Assembly (NCBI GenBank): GCA_032622095.1
Contig: CP136067.1
Coordinates: 94,230,707 to 94,294,706, forward strand
Length of the DNA stretch: 64,000 nt
Reading direction: 5' to 3'
DNA from: Siphonodentalium dalli
Taxonomy: Eukaryota; Mollusca; Scaphopoda; Gadilida; Siphonodentaliidae
Shown: positions 33,307 through 46,900 of the stretch, one piece after another
How positions within the stretch are numbered: position 1 is the first letter of the stretch
Layout: each line of letters opens with the position of its first letter
The notes under the pieces: model-generated
Told to the model about the DNA's origin: nothing
The model's database searches: none
Seen by the model: the letters and a program-made list of their open reading frames with translations, nothing else
Translations under genes and position numbers: made by a program

Positions 33307-33428
33307 AAAGCATCATTGACAAGTAGTTTCCTTAGGAAATGTTCAGATAATAAGTCCAACAAACGACATTAATATCGGAACAAAACCCACCAATCGATAG
33401 AAATCCTTATGCACTTCTATTATCTTTT

Positions 33429-33966
33429 GTCTATATGTTGATTGCGAAAACCTTGTACCAATGTGTTCTCTTATATATGCAAGTCTCCCATAGGGAGCCT
33501 CACATATAGCAATGCATAAGAGAATGCATTGGCCTAACAATATTCATTTTGATCTTGTAAGCCAGTGTATTCTCTTATATATGCGAGTCTCCTTATAGCA
33601 TCACCAAATTCACCATCTTGGGACCTCAATCTGCATGATCTCATCCGCTATGGGAGACGTAGACTCAGAATGAACTTCCCAAATGGTGTATATTGTGATG
33701 TTCACCCATTGGGAACCTTGATTATGCAATGTGTCGTCTGTCAAATTGGGGATATAGAGAAACTAAACTAAAAAAGTATTAGAATCTATGTTTCTATTGA
33801 CATTTTATAATAAAGAAACATTCCCAAGAAGATGAGACCTAAGCAGAATGAAGTACCCAGAAGGTGAATTTAGTGATGCTAGCCCGCTATGCAAGATAGC
33901 GTCACTAAATTCACCCTCTGGGGACCTCATTCTGCAAATGTCAGACACGCCGCTATAATCAGGCTT
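33429..33966. mobile_element. P3 fragment fused to a P6 MITE
   Basis: 33,429-33,595 carries P3 hairpin blocks. At 33,597 the sequence passes straight into the P6 block TAGCATCACCAAATTCACCA, which runs to TCAGACACGCCGCTATAATC near 33,955. Both families have lost their inner ends here. Confidence 0.6.
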
Positions 33967-34807
33967 GATTTTCTACAATCTTCCAGTACACTCTCTCATG
34001 ATCATCCACAGTATCCCCTACCTTCAAATCATATAATCAGATCCGATTGGGTGTATATTGCCATGTAACTCCGAAAAAATTGTGGGGGGGGGTGGGGTGG
34101 GTTGATATTCAACACGTAAGATGATGCGGTTTAAATCACATAATCATATCTGATTTTATATTGCTGTCGCTATATATACATGTATCACCATCTTGATACA
34201 TGTTATGGACTATTTTCTTCCCTTGATCCACAGTACCTGCTACCTTCAGATCATATAATCAGATCCGATTGGGTGTAGGTTGTCATGTAACTCCAAAAAA
34301 TTGTGGGGGGAGGGGGCAGGTTGGTTGATATTCAACAAGTAAGATGATGTGGTTTAAATAACATAATCATATCTGATTTTATATCGCTGTCGCTATATAT
34401 ACATGTATCACCATCTTGATACATGTTATATGTACTACTTTCTTCCCTTGATCCACAGTACCTGCTACCTTCAAATCATATAATCAGATCCGATTGGGTG
34501 TAGGTTGTCATGTAACTCCAAAAAATTGTGGGGGGAGGGGGCAGGTTGGTTTATATTCAACAAGTAAGATGATGTGGTTTAAATAACATAATCATATCTG
34601 ATTTTATATTGCTGTCGCTATATATACATGTATCACCATCTTGATACATGTTATGGACTATTTTCTTCCCTTGATCCACAGTACCTGCTACCTTCAAATC
34701 ATATAATCAGATAAGATTGGGTGTATGTTGTCATGTAACCCCCGAAAAAATTGTTGCGGGGGGGAGGGTTTGGTTGATATTCAACAGGTAAAATGATGTG
34801 GTTTAAA
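33967..34807 (-). repeat. Tandem array of the exon 7 3' end, copy B (about 212-225 bp period)
   Basis: CACCATCTTGATACATGTTA recurs at about 34,186, 34,411, 34,635 and, inside exon 7, at about 34,847. Each unit also has CTTGATCCACAGTACCTGCT, GGGTGTAGGTTGTCATGTAA, a G-rich run and GATGATGTGGTTTAAAT. CCAGTACACTCTCTC near 33,978 equals the YWKNV-coding part of exon 7. The units copy the stop-codon region and its downstream flank; they do not keep a long open frame. Confidence 0.75.
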
Positions 34808-34993
34808 TCACATAATTGTATCTGTCAGGATATCGCTATTGCTATCACCATCTTGATACATGTTACGGACTACGTTCTTCACATTTTTCCAGTACACACT
34901 CTCCAGCTTACCACAGTTTGACCGATCGTTGATTTCTGTTATTTTATTCTTGAGAGATTCCAACAGCTTCATAGGGCCTGAGTTCAAATTGTG
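34808..34993 (-). CDS. GXYLT: Copy B exon 7
   Basis: Reads [37 protein letters not shown], ending [17 protein letters not shown] and TGA at 34,808. Its 3' end and flank are tandemly copied downstream. Confidence 0.85.
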   Translation of the reverse strand, partial: HNLNSGPMKLLESLKNKITEINDRSNCGKLESVYWKNVKNVVRNMYQDGDSNSDILTDTIM

Positions 34994-37900
34994 CTGAAAT
35001 AAAAATAATGTTCTTTTATTCCATGATAATGCCATTCGATAGATATTTAGATCATCACCACCACCCCTTTTACCAAAATTTTCAACAGTTGAAAGTTTCA
35101 GGTCTAACACAACATTTGGTTGAACTTTTTTGATAAAAAAAAAAAGTTCAATAAAAAATAGGATGAAATTCTGACAGTATTAAGAGTGAATTTAGTAGTT
35201 TTTAGACAAAATGTTGAATATTTTCGTATGTCATCAGTTGAACAATGTTCAACCACAGCAGGGGGTAATAGGTTGGGACTTTCCAACATTTAGAATTCTT
35301 GAGTTAACATCCAACAAATGGAATTAATTTCACAGACTTAGAAATTTTGGTCTGAATCAAGGGCTTGAGGTTCAAATGTCAGATTCATGAATCCAGGAGG
35401 ATGGGGGTGGGGTAGTGTAGGGACAAACTACAGTTCAGTCCCCTGCTACGCTGGCCTGACCACTGCCATCATGTACACAGAATGTGAGGAAATCTCAGAT
35501 TTTTTTGTTCAATTTGAGCTAATATGCCATGGGTTGGCGTCCGTCGTCCATCTGTCTGAGTCTGTCCGTGCATCCACCGTCAGTCAAAATTTCTGTTAGG
35601 TCCATCTTTCATCCAGTCATCACCAAACTTCATAAGAATCTTCGGGGTGACCTTTAGATGGGAGCCATCAATTTTTAATTTATCTAAAATTCGTTTAAAA
35701 AACATGGCCTCCAGCAGCCATCTTGGATTTTAAATTTGAATCCATCGGCCCTACAGATCACATCCTTCATCTGATCATCACCAAACTTCATAGTGATCTA
35801 TGGTGTGTCCTATAGATGGGAGCTATCAATTTTATTGAATTTCAATGGAAAACAGGGCTGCCAGTGGCCAACTTGAATTTTATTATATATACACATATAT
35901 ATATATATATACATCTCTTCATGTTGACATCTAGGATTACTTAGATATTTTAACTTTCCGCATTCCTAATCACTCCAATGACTGTGACACATGAAATTAC
36001 CCACCCCCCCCTCCAAGTTGAGCTAGAGTGTGATTGACAGTTTCAATTATTCTGCATTTAATATCTATCCATATTCATGTGGAAATTGGCTAGATCAAAT
36101 CAGAATGCAATGTAACCGATAGACCTCTCAACCCTTTCAGTGCCAAGTCCGATTTTTGTATCAACCCATATTTCCTTGATCATTTTTCAAATTTATTGAT
36201 TATAATAATGTGATACATTGATGGAAAGAGCTCTTAGATATAAATTTTAAAAATGATCAAGGAAATATGGGTTGATACAAAAATCGACTTGGCACTGAAA
36301 GGGTTAATCAATATTGCTTTATTTAATTACATATATACATGATGGCAGTGGTCAAAGCAGCGTAGCAAAGGGACTGAATTCTGGTCTGAATCAAGGGTTC
36401 AAGGTTTCCGGAATCAAGAAGGGGAGGGGCGTAGTCTGTATCATTATTAGATCTACCTCTCTGTAGGTTGTATAAACGGCTTTGAATACTGGCAGTCTGC
36501 ATGACTTGACTACTTCTATGTAGTAATCGCACTCCTTCTCTTTTCGGGATGGAGGGGGGGGGGGGGGGGGGGGTCTGTATCATTATTGGACCTACCTCTC
36601 TGTATGTTATGTTGTATAAATGGCTTTGATTTCTGGCTGTCTGCATGACATGACTACTTCCATGTAGTAATTGCACTCCTTCTCTCTTTGGGATGGAGGG
36701 GGGGGGGGGGGTATGTATCATTATTGGACCTTGCTCTCTGAATGTCATGTATACAGCTTTGAAGACTGGCAATTTGGCGTTATGCATGACTCGACAACTT
36801 CCTTGCATTAATCACATTACTTCTCTCAGGCTGAGGGGGGTATGTCTGGGAGAAGGGGGGGGTGGTCTGTCTGATTATTAGACCTACCTCTCTGAATGTC
36901 GTGTAGACGGCTTTGAATACTGGTTGTTTGGCGTTATGCATGACACGACGACTTCCATGCAGTAATCGCACGCCTTCCGTCTCTGCTGGCAGACATAGGC
37001 TTTTATACATACAGTGATCTGTTCTATAATTCCAATGACAATCAAAAACGTACAATTGTTCTGAAATATGGAAGAAAAAATGTGATGAAACTCCCTCTCA
37101 GTGCAGGTACATTCTACCGATATCTCAATTTTCAAGACACATCAACAGGTCTGGGTGAACTGCCTATAGTATGGACAGCCTTTTGGTCGGAAATAAGTCA
37201 AATAGAAATTAATAGTGGATTGTTTAACTAATTGCATCAAGCATTCAATATAGGTATATTTCATTTTAATAGAAATCTTTTATAAATCAATATATTATTT
37301 CCCAACCAATGTGGGAAGCGCATTTAATATCGAAAATTGAGAAAGTAACAGTTAGTCGACTAGGAGATTGTTAATCGATTATCGACGAAATTCTAGTCGA
37401 CGTCAACAAACAACCATAGGTTTTTTGTTGAACTTATTATCTGAACATTTCCCTACAATAAATAGAACTCCTTGCTGTCTCTTTATTTTTTCTGTACACT
37501 CCTGTAGATGAATAGTAGACCATTCCAATGTATACTTTTATAATTGAGTGGGAGAATCCATTCCACACGGAAAGGGTTAAAATAAAAATCATACCTGGAA
37601 AATAGTGGAAGTAGATATTAATGAGGTCCTGATCGTCCCATGTTAAGTTACTTTTATATTCTTTATAATATTCCGTGATTCTATCGACCCACAGGACGGA
37701 TCTCATCCGTGTTAGGTTCATTAATATCACCCCTGAATTCACACCTGGAAAAAAGACAGGTTCATTAATATTAAACCTAAATTTATAATTGGAAAAAAAG
37801 TCAAGTTCATTTACATCACACTTGTGTTCACATCTGGAAAAGTCAAGTTCATTAACATCACACCTTAATTTATAATTGGAAGAAAAGTCAAGCTTGTTGC

Positions 37901-40900
37901 CATCACACCTGAATTTATATCTGGCATTCATAAAAAATTCAAGTTCACTAACATTATCATTTTGGAAGTTATGATCCATTTTATGTTTAATTTTATGTCA
38001 ATATATCAATTTTTTTAATTACACGCATTTAAGTTAGTTTGTCACTAAGATAATGTTAAACATTATATTCTCACTTGTTTGTCACAGCCAATCAAATAGC
38101 TTACTTTATTAGTCGGCTAGAAATTGACTAGGTAGAGTCTGTGCATGGCCAGATCTACCATGTAACACTGATCTATCCTTTAACATGTTGAGTGTCAGCT
38201 ACGAGTTATCTTGTACTACACTATATTCCAGGGTGCCACTGCCACTACGAGTTATCTCGTACTTCATATGGGGTCTAGATATTCTGCTGTAGAAATTTAA
38301 GAAATTGAGTTCCCCACGTAATAATGATTTCAACCATCTTAGGAAGCTCAAATATATATGTGATGTGAGTGGTGCCACTGCATCTCTGCAATAAAGCAAC
38401 CTAATTTGGGCCGAAAGTATGGTTATACTGACGCATTGGCCCCTAACTCCATGTGCTGTCTGAAATGGCATTTTATGATAAGATCCACAAGAGCCCCATA
38501 ACATGCTGCACTCCAGAATAACGAGTTAGTTTGATGTAGCACGATCACACATGTAAGCTTGTATATGTTAAAATTTAGGTACGAGATATCTTGTAGTCGG
38601 CACCCAGCGCCACCCATCTAAACCTGGAATGTGGGATACGATATTTCGAGACTGTGACAATGAGTTATGTTGCAGCCAGAACTAGCGCAGGGTACTCCAA
38701 AAGGTCAATAGAGCATATGTTTATTATTTACAATATCGAACATGATCATCTGATGAAGTACTCATGAGAAAAACATGGTAAAGTGTGGATACGAGATAAC
38801 TCGTAGGCGGCACTCAGCCAAATTACCATGAGATGGCGTTGCTCTGTGCCGACTACGAGTTATCTCGTAGTGAATTTATGCTATGTTTTTATGTGATCCA
38901 AACTGATACATGCCCAGTTTTGGGGTTTGAGGGTGGTTATATGGTGCTATCTACCTATTTAATACATAATATAAAGTTGGCACCCTGGAATGTTACACTT
39001 TTGTTGGGTTCCGGCACTCAACGTGTTAACAAGCAAGTGGAATATCATAACTAAAATGAACTTACAGTAATGCCCTAAATAATCGACTCCTTAACCACAG
39101 CAGAATTATGGGTAATTATGGCTTGTTGCCATTCATCAGAAAGCTCTTAGTGAGAGCTTTCCGATGAATGGCAACAAGCCATATTTCCAACTAAATCTTG
39201 AAAAATTACCCATAATTCTTCTGTGGTTAAGGAGTCGATTATTTAGGGCATTACTGTATGGGAGATCCTAGGTGTCTTTTTGCACATTTAGAAGATCCTG
39301 GCTGTCTTTTCGCTTGAAACCATGCGACACCATGACCAGTTCAGCCATAATAACATGCAAGCTTACCTAAAGGAGGGTAATAAGGAATTCGTGCGAATCG
39401 TCCGTACCAACTTGTGGCTCGGTCAAGCGACTCTATGCTAATAGCTGCAATCTGGGAGGAGTTAAACTGTGTGTAGAAACTCCAAATACTCTCAATTTGG
39501 TCGAGCAAAATAACATCTGTGTCGAGGTAGAGCACTGAATCAACATCCTTTAGTATATACTACAAAAGATGAACAAATATCATTAACCCTTTCATGATGG
39601 GAGCTGCGCTGGTGCAGCATTAAAGATCATGTGCCAGTGCATTCTATTATATGTGAGAGTTTCCCATAGGGAGCCTCGCATATATGAGAATGCACTGGCT
39701 TACAAGGTAAATATTGTTAGGCCAATGTATTCTCTTATATATGCGAGGCTCCGTATGGGAGACTCACATATATAAGAGAATGCATTGGCACAGGGTTTTC
39801 GCAAAATTTCAGGAAGCTCCAGTCTAGGGTCAATATTCTTTAGCATATGCTATAAATGATGAAAAATTACTTTATCCCTTTCTATACTAAATGGGTTCTC
39901 CCATCAGTTATAAAATTGTATATTGAAATGGTCTATTATTCATTTGGAGTGGTGTTCATGTAATAAATCAGACAGCAGGCAGAAAAATAGACAATACAAG
40001 AGCAAAATAATTAATATTCGTCGGTGGGAAATGTTCAGATAATAAGTTTAACAAATGGTTGTTTTGTTGAACTTATTATCTGAACATTTCTTAAGGGAGA
40101 TACTCATCAATGGGTGTTTAGTATCGAAAGGGTTAAAGGACACAAACACCTTTTGTAAGGGGCAGGGTGCATAGCACATTGAAGCATACTTTGCATATAA
40201 CACATCTCGTTTGATGTAGAGCACTGAATCAACATCCTTTAGTATTCATGTACAGTAATGCCCTAAATAATCAACTCCTTAACCACAGCAGAATTATGGG
40301 TAATTTTTCAGGATTTAGTCGGAAATATGGCTTGTTGCCATTAATCGGAAAGCTCTCCCTGAGCATTACTGTATGCTACAAAGTGTGAACAAATAACACT
40401 AACTCTTTCTATACTAAACACTCAATGACGAGTAGTTCCCTTAGGAAATGTTTATATAATAGCTTCAACAAACAACCAAACTTATTATCCGAATATTTCC
40501 CACCAATGAATAAAGAATTGTTCTGCTCTTGTATTATCTGTTTTTCTGTCTGTCATCTGCTTTTATTACCTGAACAGTGAACACTCCTCCAGATGAATAA
40601 AGACTAGCATCACTAACTTCACCCTCTGGGAACCTCATTCTGCTTTGGCCTCATCTTCTCTGGAAAGTTTCTTTTTTATCAAATTTCTATAGAAACTTCT
40701 TCACATAGATTCTATTTCTTTTTTAGTTTAGTTTCTCTATACCCCCAAATTGGCAGACGACACATTGCATAATCGAGGTTCCCAATGAGTGTACATCACA
40801 ATATTCACCATTTGGGAACTTCAATCTGAGTCTATGTCTCCCATAGCAGATGAGGCCATGCAGAATGAGGTCCCCAAAGGGGAATTTGGTGATGCTAGCC

Positions 40901-43900
40901 CACTATGCGGGATAGCATCACTAAATTCATCCTCTAGGGACCTCATTCTTCATATGACAGGCATATACTAAACTCAGGCTTGCTATAGATAAAAGAGTTA
41001 GCATAAGCGTATAAATTTTCTATGTAGCCTATTTGTATTAATTTTCAATCAATCAATCAATTTATTGCAAAGCTATGATTGAACACAGAACATGCAAATA
41101 TATATACATATATGTACAATAGCAGGAAACTATATATTGGCTATAATCTTATACCGGTACTCATGCCACAGTCATAATACCATATAATATTTATATATCT
41201 TAATCCCGCTGGCTGAAGGCACGCCCATTCCCATTTTGTCACCCACATCGAATAATGCAGGGGGAACAGCAGTTATATTTACCCCCGGTCTCAACAAATG
41301 GGATGTGTTTTGAAATGGGGAGTTTTTGCCCAGGCGGGTGGGGTCTTCAGTGTCTCAGAGTTTGGGCAGTTCCTTAAAGGCACACTTAAGATATAATGAC
41401 AATCTCCGCAATATACTAATGTTGTCAATCGACAGACGTCTATAAAACTTTTCTTCGCTGTGATATTTCCAGTAATAGTCCGGGATATATTTGATTCTGA
41501 TATATTCATCTCCTATTCCGTCATTACATAATGTACAAACTCTGTCATTCCGTTTTGATTTTTTCCACCGTCCACTTTCAATTGGTAATCTATGATTTGA
41601 TGTCCTAATCTTAACAATGCATTCGGCTAAATACCATGGAAGTTCAGTTAGATATCTTCTGATCTCCGGACGTACAGAAATACCACCATAGAAACCACCC
41701 CTTGATGATGTAGCTACATTTCCCAACCATTCCTGGTTAAACTGATCAATAAGTATGACCTTTATTCGTTTTATATCCGAGTGTGTTAGATCCCTTCTGC
41801 TCATGAACATGGAGTTCTTTCCAGTATCTTGGAATGTCTGCTCTATAAACCGGAGCCATTTGAGGTCTCCAAGTTTTTCTAACCCCCAGATAATTTTATA
41901 TGAAATATATGCTATGTTATATACCATTTGAAAGAGGAAGCTCCAAAACATCGTATTATCAACTTATCCGGTGTAATAAACTGTGAACATGTTGTTTTTG
42001 TTGAGATACTGACTTATGTTCTGTGCTCAAGTTTCATTATTTTGAATGGAAGGGGAATAACACTATATCTTAAGATATAGTTATTACCCTTCCATTCAAA
42101 ATACATTTTTAGTTTGAATTCTGTTGCATTCTGGGAGTCATAATGGGGGAAATCTTTCTATGATTTCAGCTGTTTTCAATTTCTCTATGGGCATCTTCTG
42201 AGACACAGACATTTCAAATGGTGATGAATTATAGTAATTTAATCATATCTTATAGCATAGATTGTTATTAAAACCATATATCAAGGCACTATAAAAAAAT
42301 AATTGGTGACTCGAAAATTAAATGGGCCTTTAAAGCCACATGTCGGTTTGCGCTCCAAAATACACATAATAATATTTGCTTTTGAATTTTTCCCGGTATC
42401 AAAATAGGTTTATAAATACTTCAACTACCTTTCTACGAGCATTATGTCCCAGAAAGAGGCAATGAAGTAATAAAAAATACAACTTTGAACACAATGATTG
42501 GGTCCCAATAAAAAAAACAGCCATTTGTATTTATCCGAATTGGAAACGGAATGCCCGGAAAAGTTATATTGCGTTATCTTAACACAAAACAATTAAAAAA
42601 CTTCGCGTACTGATTTCTCTTCATTTTAATCATCCAAATTATATGTTTCAGAGCGATGATGGTTCTAGATTTTCTTCCCATGGTCCACAGTTGCAATTTT
42701 TATGTGACTGCTGACAAAAATTGAATTGGCACTTAAACGAAACGACAAATTTGTTCAGAAATCTTCTGCGGAGGTAAATATTTTGAGATAACTCTTACCA
42801 TATCATGTATAAATAATTGTGGGGTTCGAACAAGCCATGTCCGTTTAACTTACAGGCATGAACAATTTTAGACTAGCGCAGGGTGCAAACATCTTTCTCC
42901 ATTCTTTAGCATCATAACCAGGTGGGTATTGTGCATCATAGATGTTGAGTTCAAGGTTATCCCTGTATATCTGTGGCCATCCCTCAATCTGAAGAAGAGA
43001 AAAAGGATATCATAGTAGAATAATGCCATCTGTATATCATATTAAATTATATTATATGCTACAATATCAAATAATACTAGTATGAATAGCTCTCATACTG
43101 TTCTTTTGTAGTGAATTTTGACATATTTGGCATTGTAGATTTAAAAATAATCGGTCACATTCGTGAGACTGTTTTCATTACATACATTTCTGGTTCTAGA
43201 AAAGGTCACATAGTCAATACATCCCTATTAGATCACATTTAACTGTTTAATTACACATATTTTACGCGCTTCAAGATAAAAAGTACAGATAAAACTGCGT
43301 TATTCTTCTGTTTCTTGGCGCCCAAAAAGTCCATATTTAATTGTTGTATGAGACCTGGCTTTCGTTTGCTGTCTCGCGAGATACATTAGAGAGAATTATT
43401 ACATCTATTATGAAAAGCTCCCCGTATACTCTGAAATCATTCTTCCTCGTATAATTCGAGGGCTTAATTGTTCGTTCTTGTATGACTAGCTATTCAATTT
43501 TCCACAAATTGTAAATTTCATATGATTTTGTCCATTTTGGCGGCCATAGTGGGACAGGCATTCTACCGATATGGCTTACGACTAAGCATTGTTTGTGTGT
43601 ATTTTATTTTATTACTAATTTGGTATTAGTTGGCGCCCCTACCACCGAAATTCAGAATTTTTCGATACCAACTGCCATCATGGACGGCATCTTGGATTAC
43701 AGAAAATGCTCAAAGCGTATTTTAGCTGATTTTGGATATGTTATAGTGGATACATTCCTCTTCAAAATTGAATAGAAACCAACTTAGTCCAAATTTATTC
43801 TAGATTGACCCTAAAATTTTAGTTTATCGACCAGACTACATGGGGCCAACTGACCGGAGCATATAATAAACATCTGCACTTTTGGGTTTTATCACTTTTG

Positions 43901-46900
43901 GTAATTATCTTATTCGTGATGACCAAAAAAAAATGAATTTCCACTCGTGGCAGAGCCACTCGAGGAAATTAATGTTTTTGTTGTCATCACCCATGAGAAA
44001 ATTCCCATATCCAACCAAAAAGTGTAGATATCATCTATTTATTATGCACATGTTCCTAGAATGACAATGTTCCAGCTGTGTAATATTTACAATTCAGTGT
44101 GACCCTCGTGTTTGATATCCATTCAGTTGACATCACATGATGTAAATAACGCTTGCCTGAACCACGAAACCGGAACTATAAAATAAAAGCATCATCACAC
44201 ATGACAAAACAAGCCGAGTATGTGCCTGAATAAACCTTGCAAGCCTTGAAATAGTGTGTCTGTCATTTGCAGAATGAGGTCCCCAGAGGGTGAATTTAGT
44301 GATGCTACTCCACATAGCGGGCTAGCATCACCAAATTCACCCTCTGGCAACCTCATTCTGCTGAGGTGTAAGCAGAATGAGGTCCCCAGAGGGTGAATTT
44401 GGTGATGCTAGCCCACTATGCGGGGTAGCATTACTAAATTCACCCTCTGGGGACCTCACTCTACAAATGACAGACACACTATTTCAAGGCTTGAAAACTT
44501 GTAAGTCTGCTTTTTTATAATCCACGGATTCTAAAGACATGTGGTGTGTAATACACACAGATTGACATGTGTGTGAATGGGTTTGTCAATACAGCACTTG
44601 AGCCATCACGGAAGGTTAGAACTCGTGGCTGTGCCGCTCATTTTATCCTTCCACACTGGCACTCGTACCATATCACAGTCTGATCACAGATATCCCATAG
44701 AACTTGAGGTTTAAACTGAATGAGGTTCCCATAGGGTGAATTTGGTGATGCTTGTCCACCGTGCAGGATAGCATCACTAAAATCACATTCTGGAGACCTC
44801 ATTCTGCAAATAACAGACACACAATTTGCAAATTTTGTGCCCAACGTGTAGCATACGAACCCTGTAGCAAAAAGGAATAGTTTATAAACATGTAGGTTTT
44901 GCGTCAAAAAAGTCACATGACTATTCCTGCCAAGGGCATCTCCATAGCAATACCATAGTAACAGATATAGTCACCATATACATGTTCATGTTGCTAAACC
45001 TGGCTATTACCTCAGTAAGGCATTGTTTCTTTAGATCCTCATCAGCAAACACATGGAACACTAGATGAGTTTTAGTGAAAATGACGGCAGATTTCAGCAG
45101 GACCAACGTCTCATTCATCCGGTCATGACAAGCTACAACGGCCAGATGTAGAGATTCCGTACTTTTTCTGAAATATAAGGACAGACCACTGCAGATGTTC
45201 ATATGTTATTTTCATTATTATGTGCTTCATAATTTTTATATATGATTTTTTTTTTTATATTAAAGAAGCATAATCCAGTTAAGCACCTCTCAATTAATAT
45301 TTATTTGGATTCAAGGGTAAACAATATTTGATTCGAGTCGAGGAACTCACCTATCAAAGCTCAGAGTTATTAGATATCAATTTTTGAAATCTATATTTTT
45401 CACCATCAAGAATTATTAGTGGCCCAGTAAAAAGTTAATGAGCCGACTGTCTTGGACCAAATTGTGGATGAAATGGATAACTCTAAAATCAAGAGGTTTT
45501 GTGTTGATAATAAGGCCAAATTTCATTGAACAACATGTTGATAAATAACATGTTTCGCGCAATTTTATACTATATTAGACAGTGGTTAGCATTATTTTTG
45601 GGCAATTAATCAATACTGATAACTGAAGCGACATTTCTAAAAATGTTGTTGTTGTTGTTGGAATCTGATTATATGGGGACCATCGAATCAGGAGTACCTT
45701 TAATTATCATGCATGTTCATAATATATCACCGCCCGGATTCTGTGTATACACTGTATTTTTGTATATCTCACCATTATTTTATAATTACTAGATGTATGT
45801 GCACATGCCTTATCCAATAAATTATTCATTATTCATTCCTATATAATTACACCTCACACTCTTCCATCTCTGATTTTCTTTCTAAACTTTATCATTCTTT
45901 CCTGTCACTACAGTCCAGTGCATTTATGAGAAAAAATGCCAAACCCAGAACTAATTGCAACATAATTTTTCTTTGCAGGAATCAAGCTCCATGCTGCGTT
46001 CAGTCCCCCATGCAGGACTTATCACTGCCAGCACCTACACATAATGTGAAGAAATCACTCATTTATTTATTTGAGACTTTTAGGATACAATTAATTCTGC
46101 ATTATTCTGAGAAATTGAACTGTCCATATTCATTTGTAAATTGTCTAAATCAAGTCAGAATGAATTGTAACTGACAAAACACTTCAATAAAAAATGTTAG
46201 ATTTAATTAAGAAAATACAAATGCCGGCAGTGGTCAGACACAGTGTATCGAGGGGACTGAACTCTGTTTTACAGCATTTGCAGGAATAAGTACATAAACC
46301 CCTTATAAACTACATAATAAAAATCAGCAGAAATCATAAAAATGGAAATTTGAGTTTTGAATTTTGAGTGAAATTTAAATCATCAATTTATGGATTTTCA
46401 GGGACGTATATAAATAATTTTAATTTACAAATCCTTTCAATTGCATATCTATTTCATAGATCTCATTTTCCTGATTACAGAACAGAAAAAATCATTCCCA
46501 AAACACATTTTGTTTGAGAACAATTTTGTCTTCTTAATCATAGATGCATAAATTAATTAAAAGAAATTGAATAAAATCTAGTGATAAAATTACTAAAGCA
46601 GTGAAAAAGCCCCACATTTTTCGCTAGTTTTAAAAAGACTTGACCATAAAATATGGAATTAGGCTTATTCTGAGAAATTGAGACTCCGAAATCAGATAAA
46701 CTCCCATTCTTGAAGGCACATAACTCGAAAAATACAATTCTTTGAAACTTTATCTGTTCTGTGATCAGGTAAATGAGATATTCAAAATGGACTTATATAT
46801 TTGTTAAAAATAATCATGATTTTTGGAAGGTGTATGTTGGAATAAGAATTTACACTATGAGTAATTAAACAGTGGGCTGAAACGGGATGACAAGAAAACA

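Larger units (their letters stand above)
42989..45010 (-). other. Copy B intron 2
   Basis: Apart from the P6 copies at 44,241 and 44,715, no exon was recognised. At 43,373 the palindrome TCTCGCGAGA occurs, and at about 43,537 TTTGGCGGCCAT; both resemble known metazoan promoter motifs in a locally CpG-richer patch. Confidence 0.4.

Noticed and set aside
38660-38690. ACTAGCGCAGGGT match to exon 3 in copy B intron 4
   Set aside because: Only 13 nt match with no splice site or further similarity.
41883-41951. First ~24 residues of the 198-codon LINE frame as protein
   Set aside because: Encoded by P9 MITE sequence that also exists at 57,640-57,670, so not part of the LINE protein.
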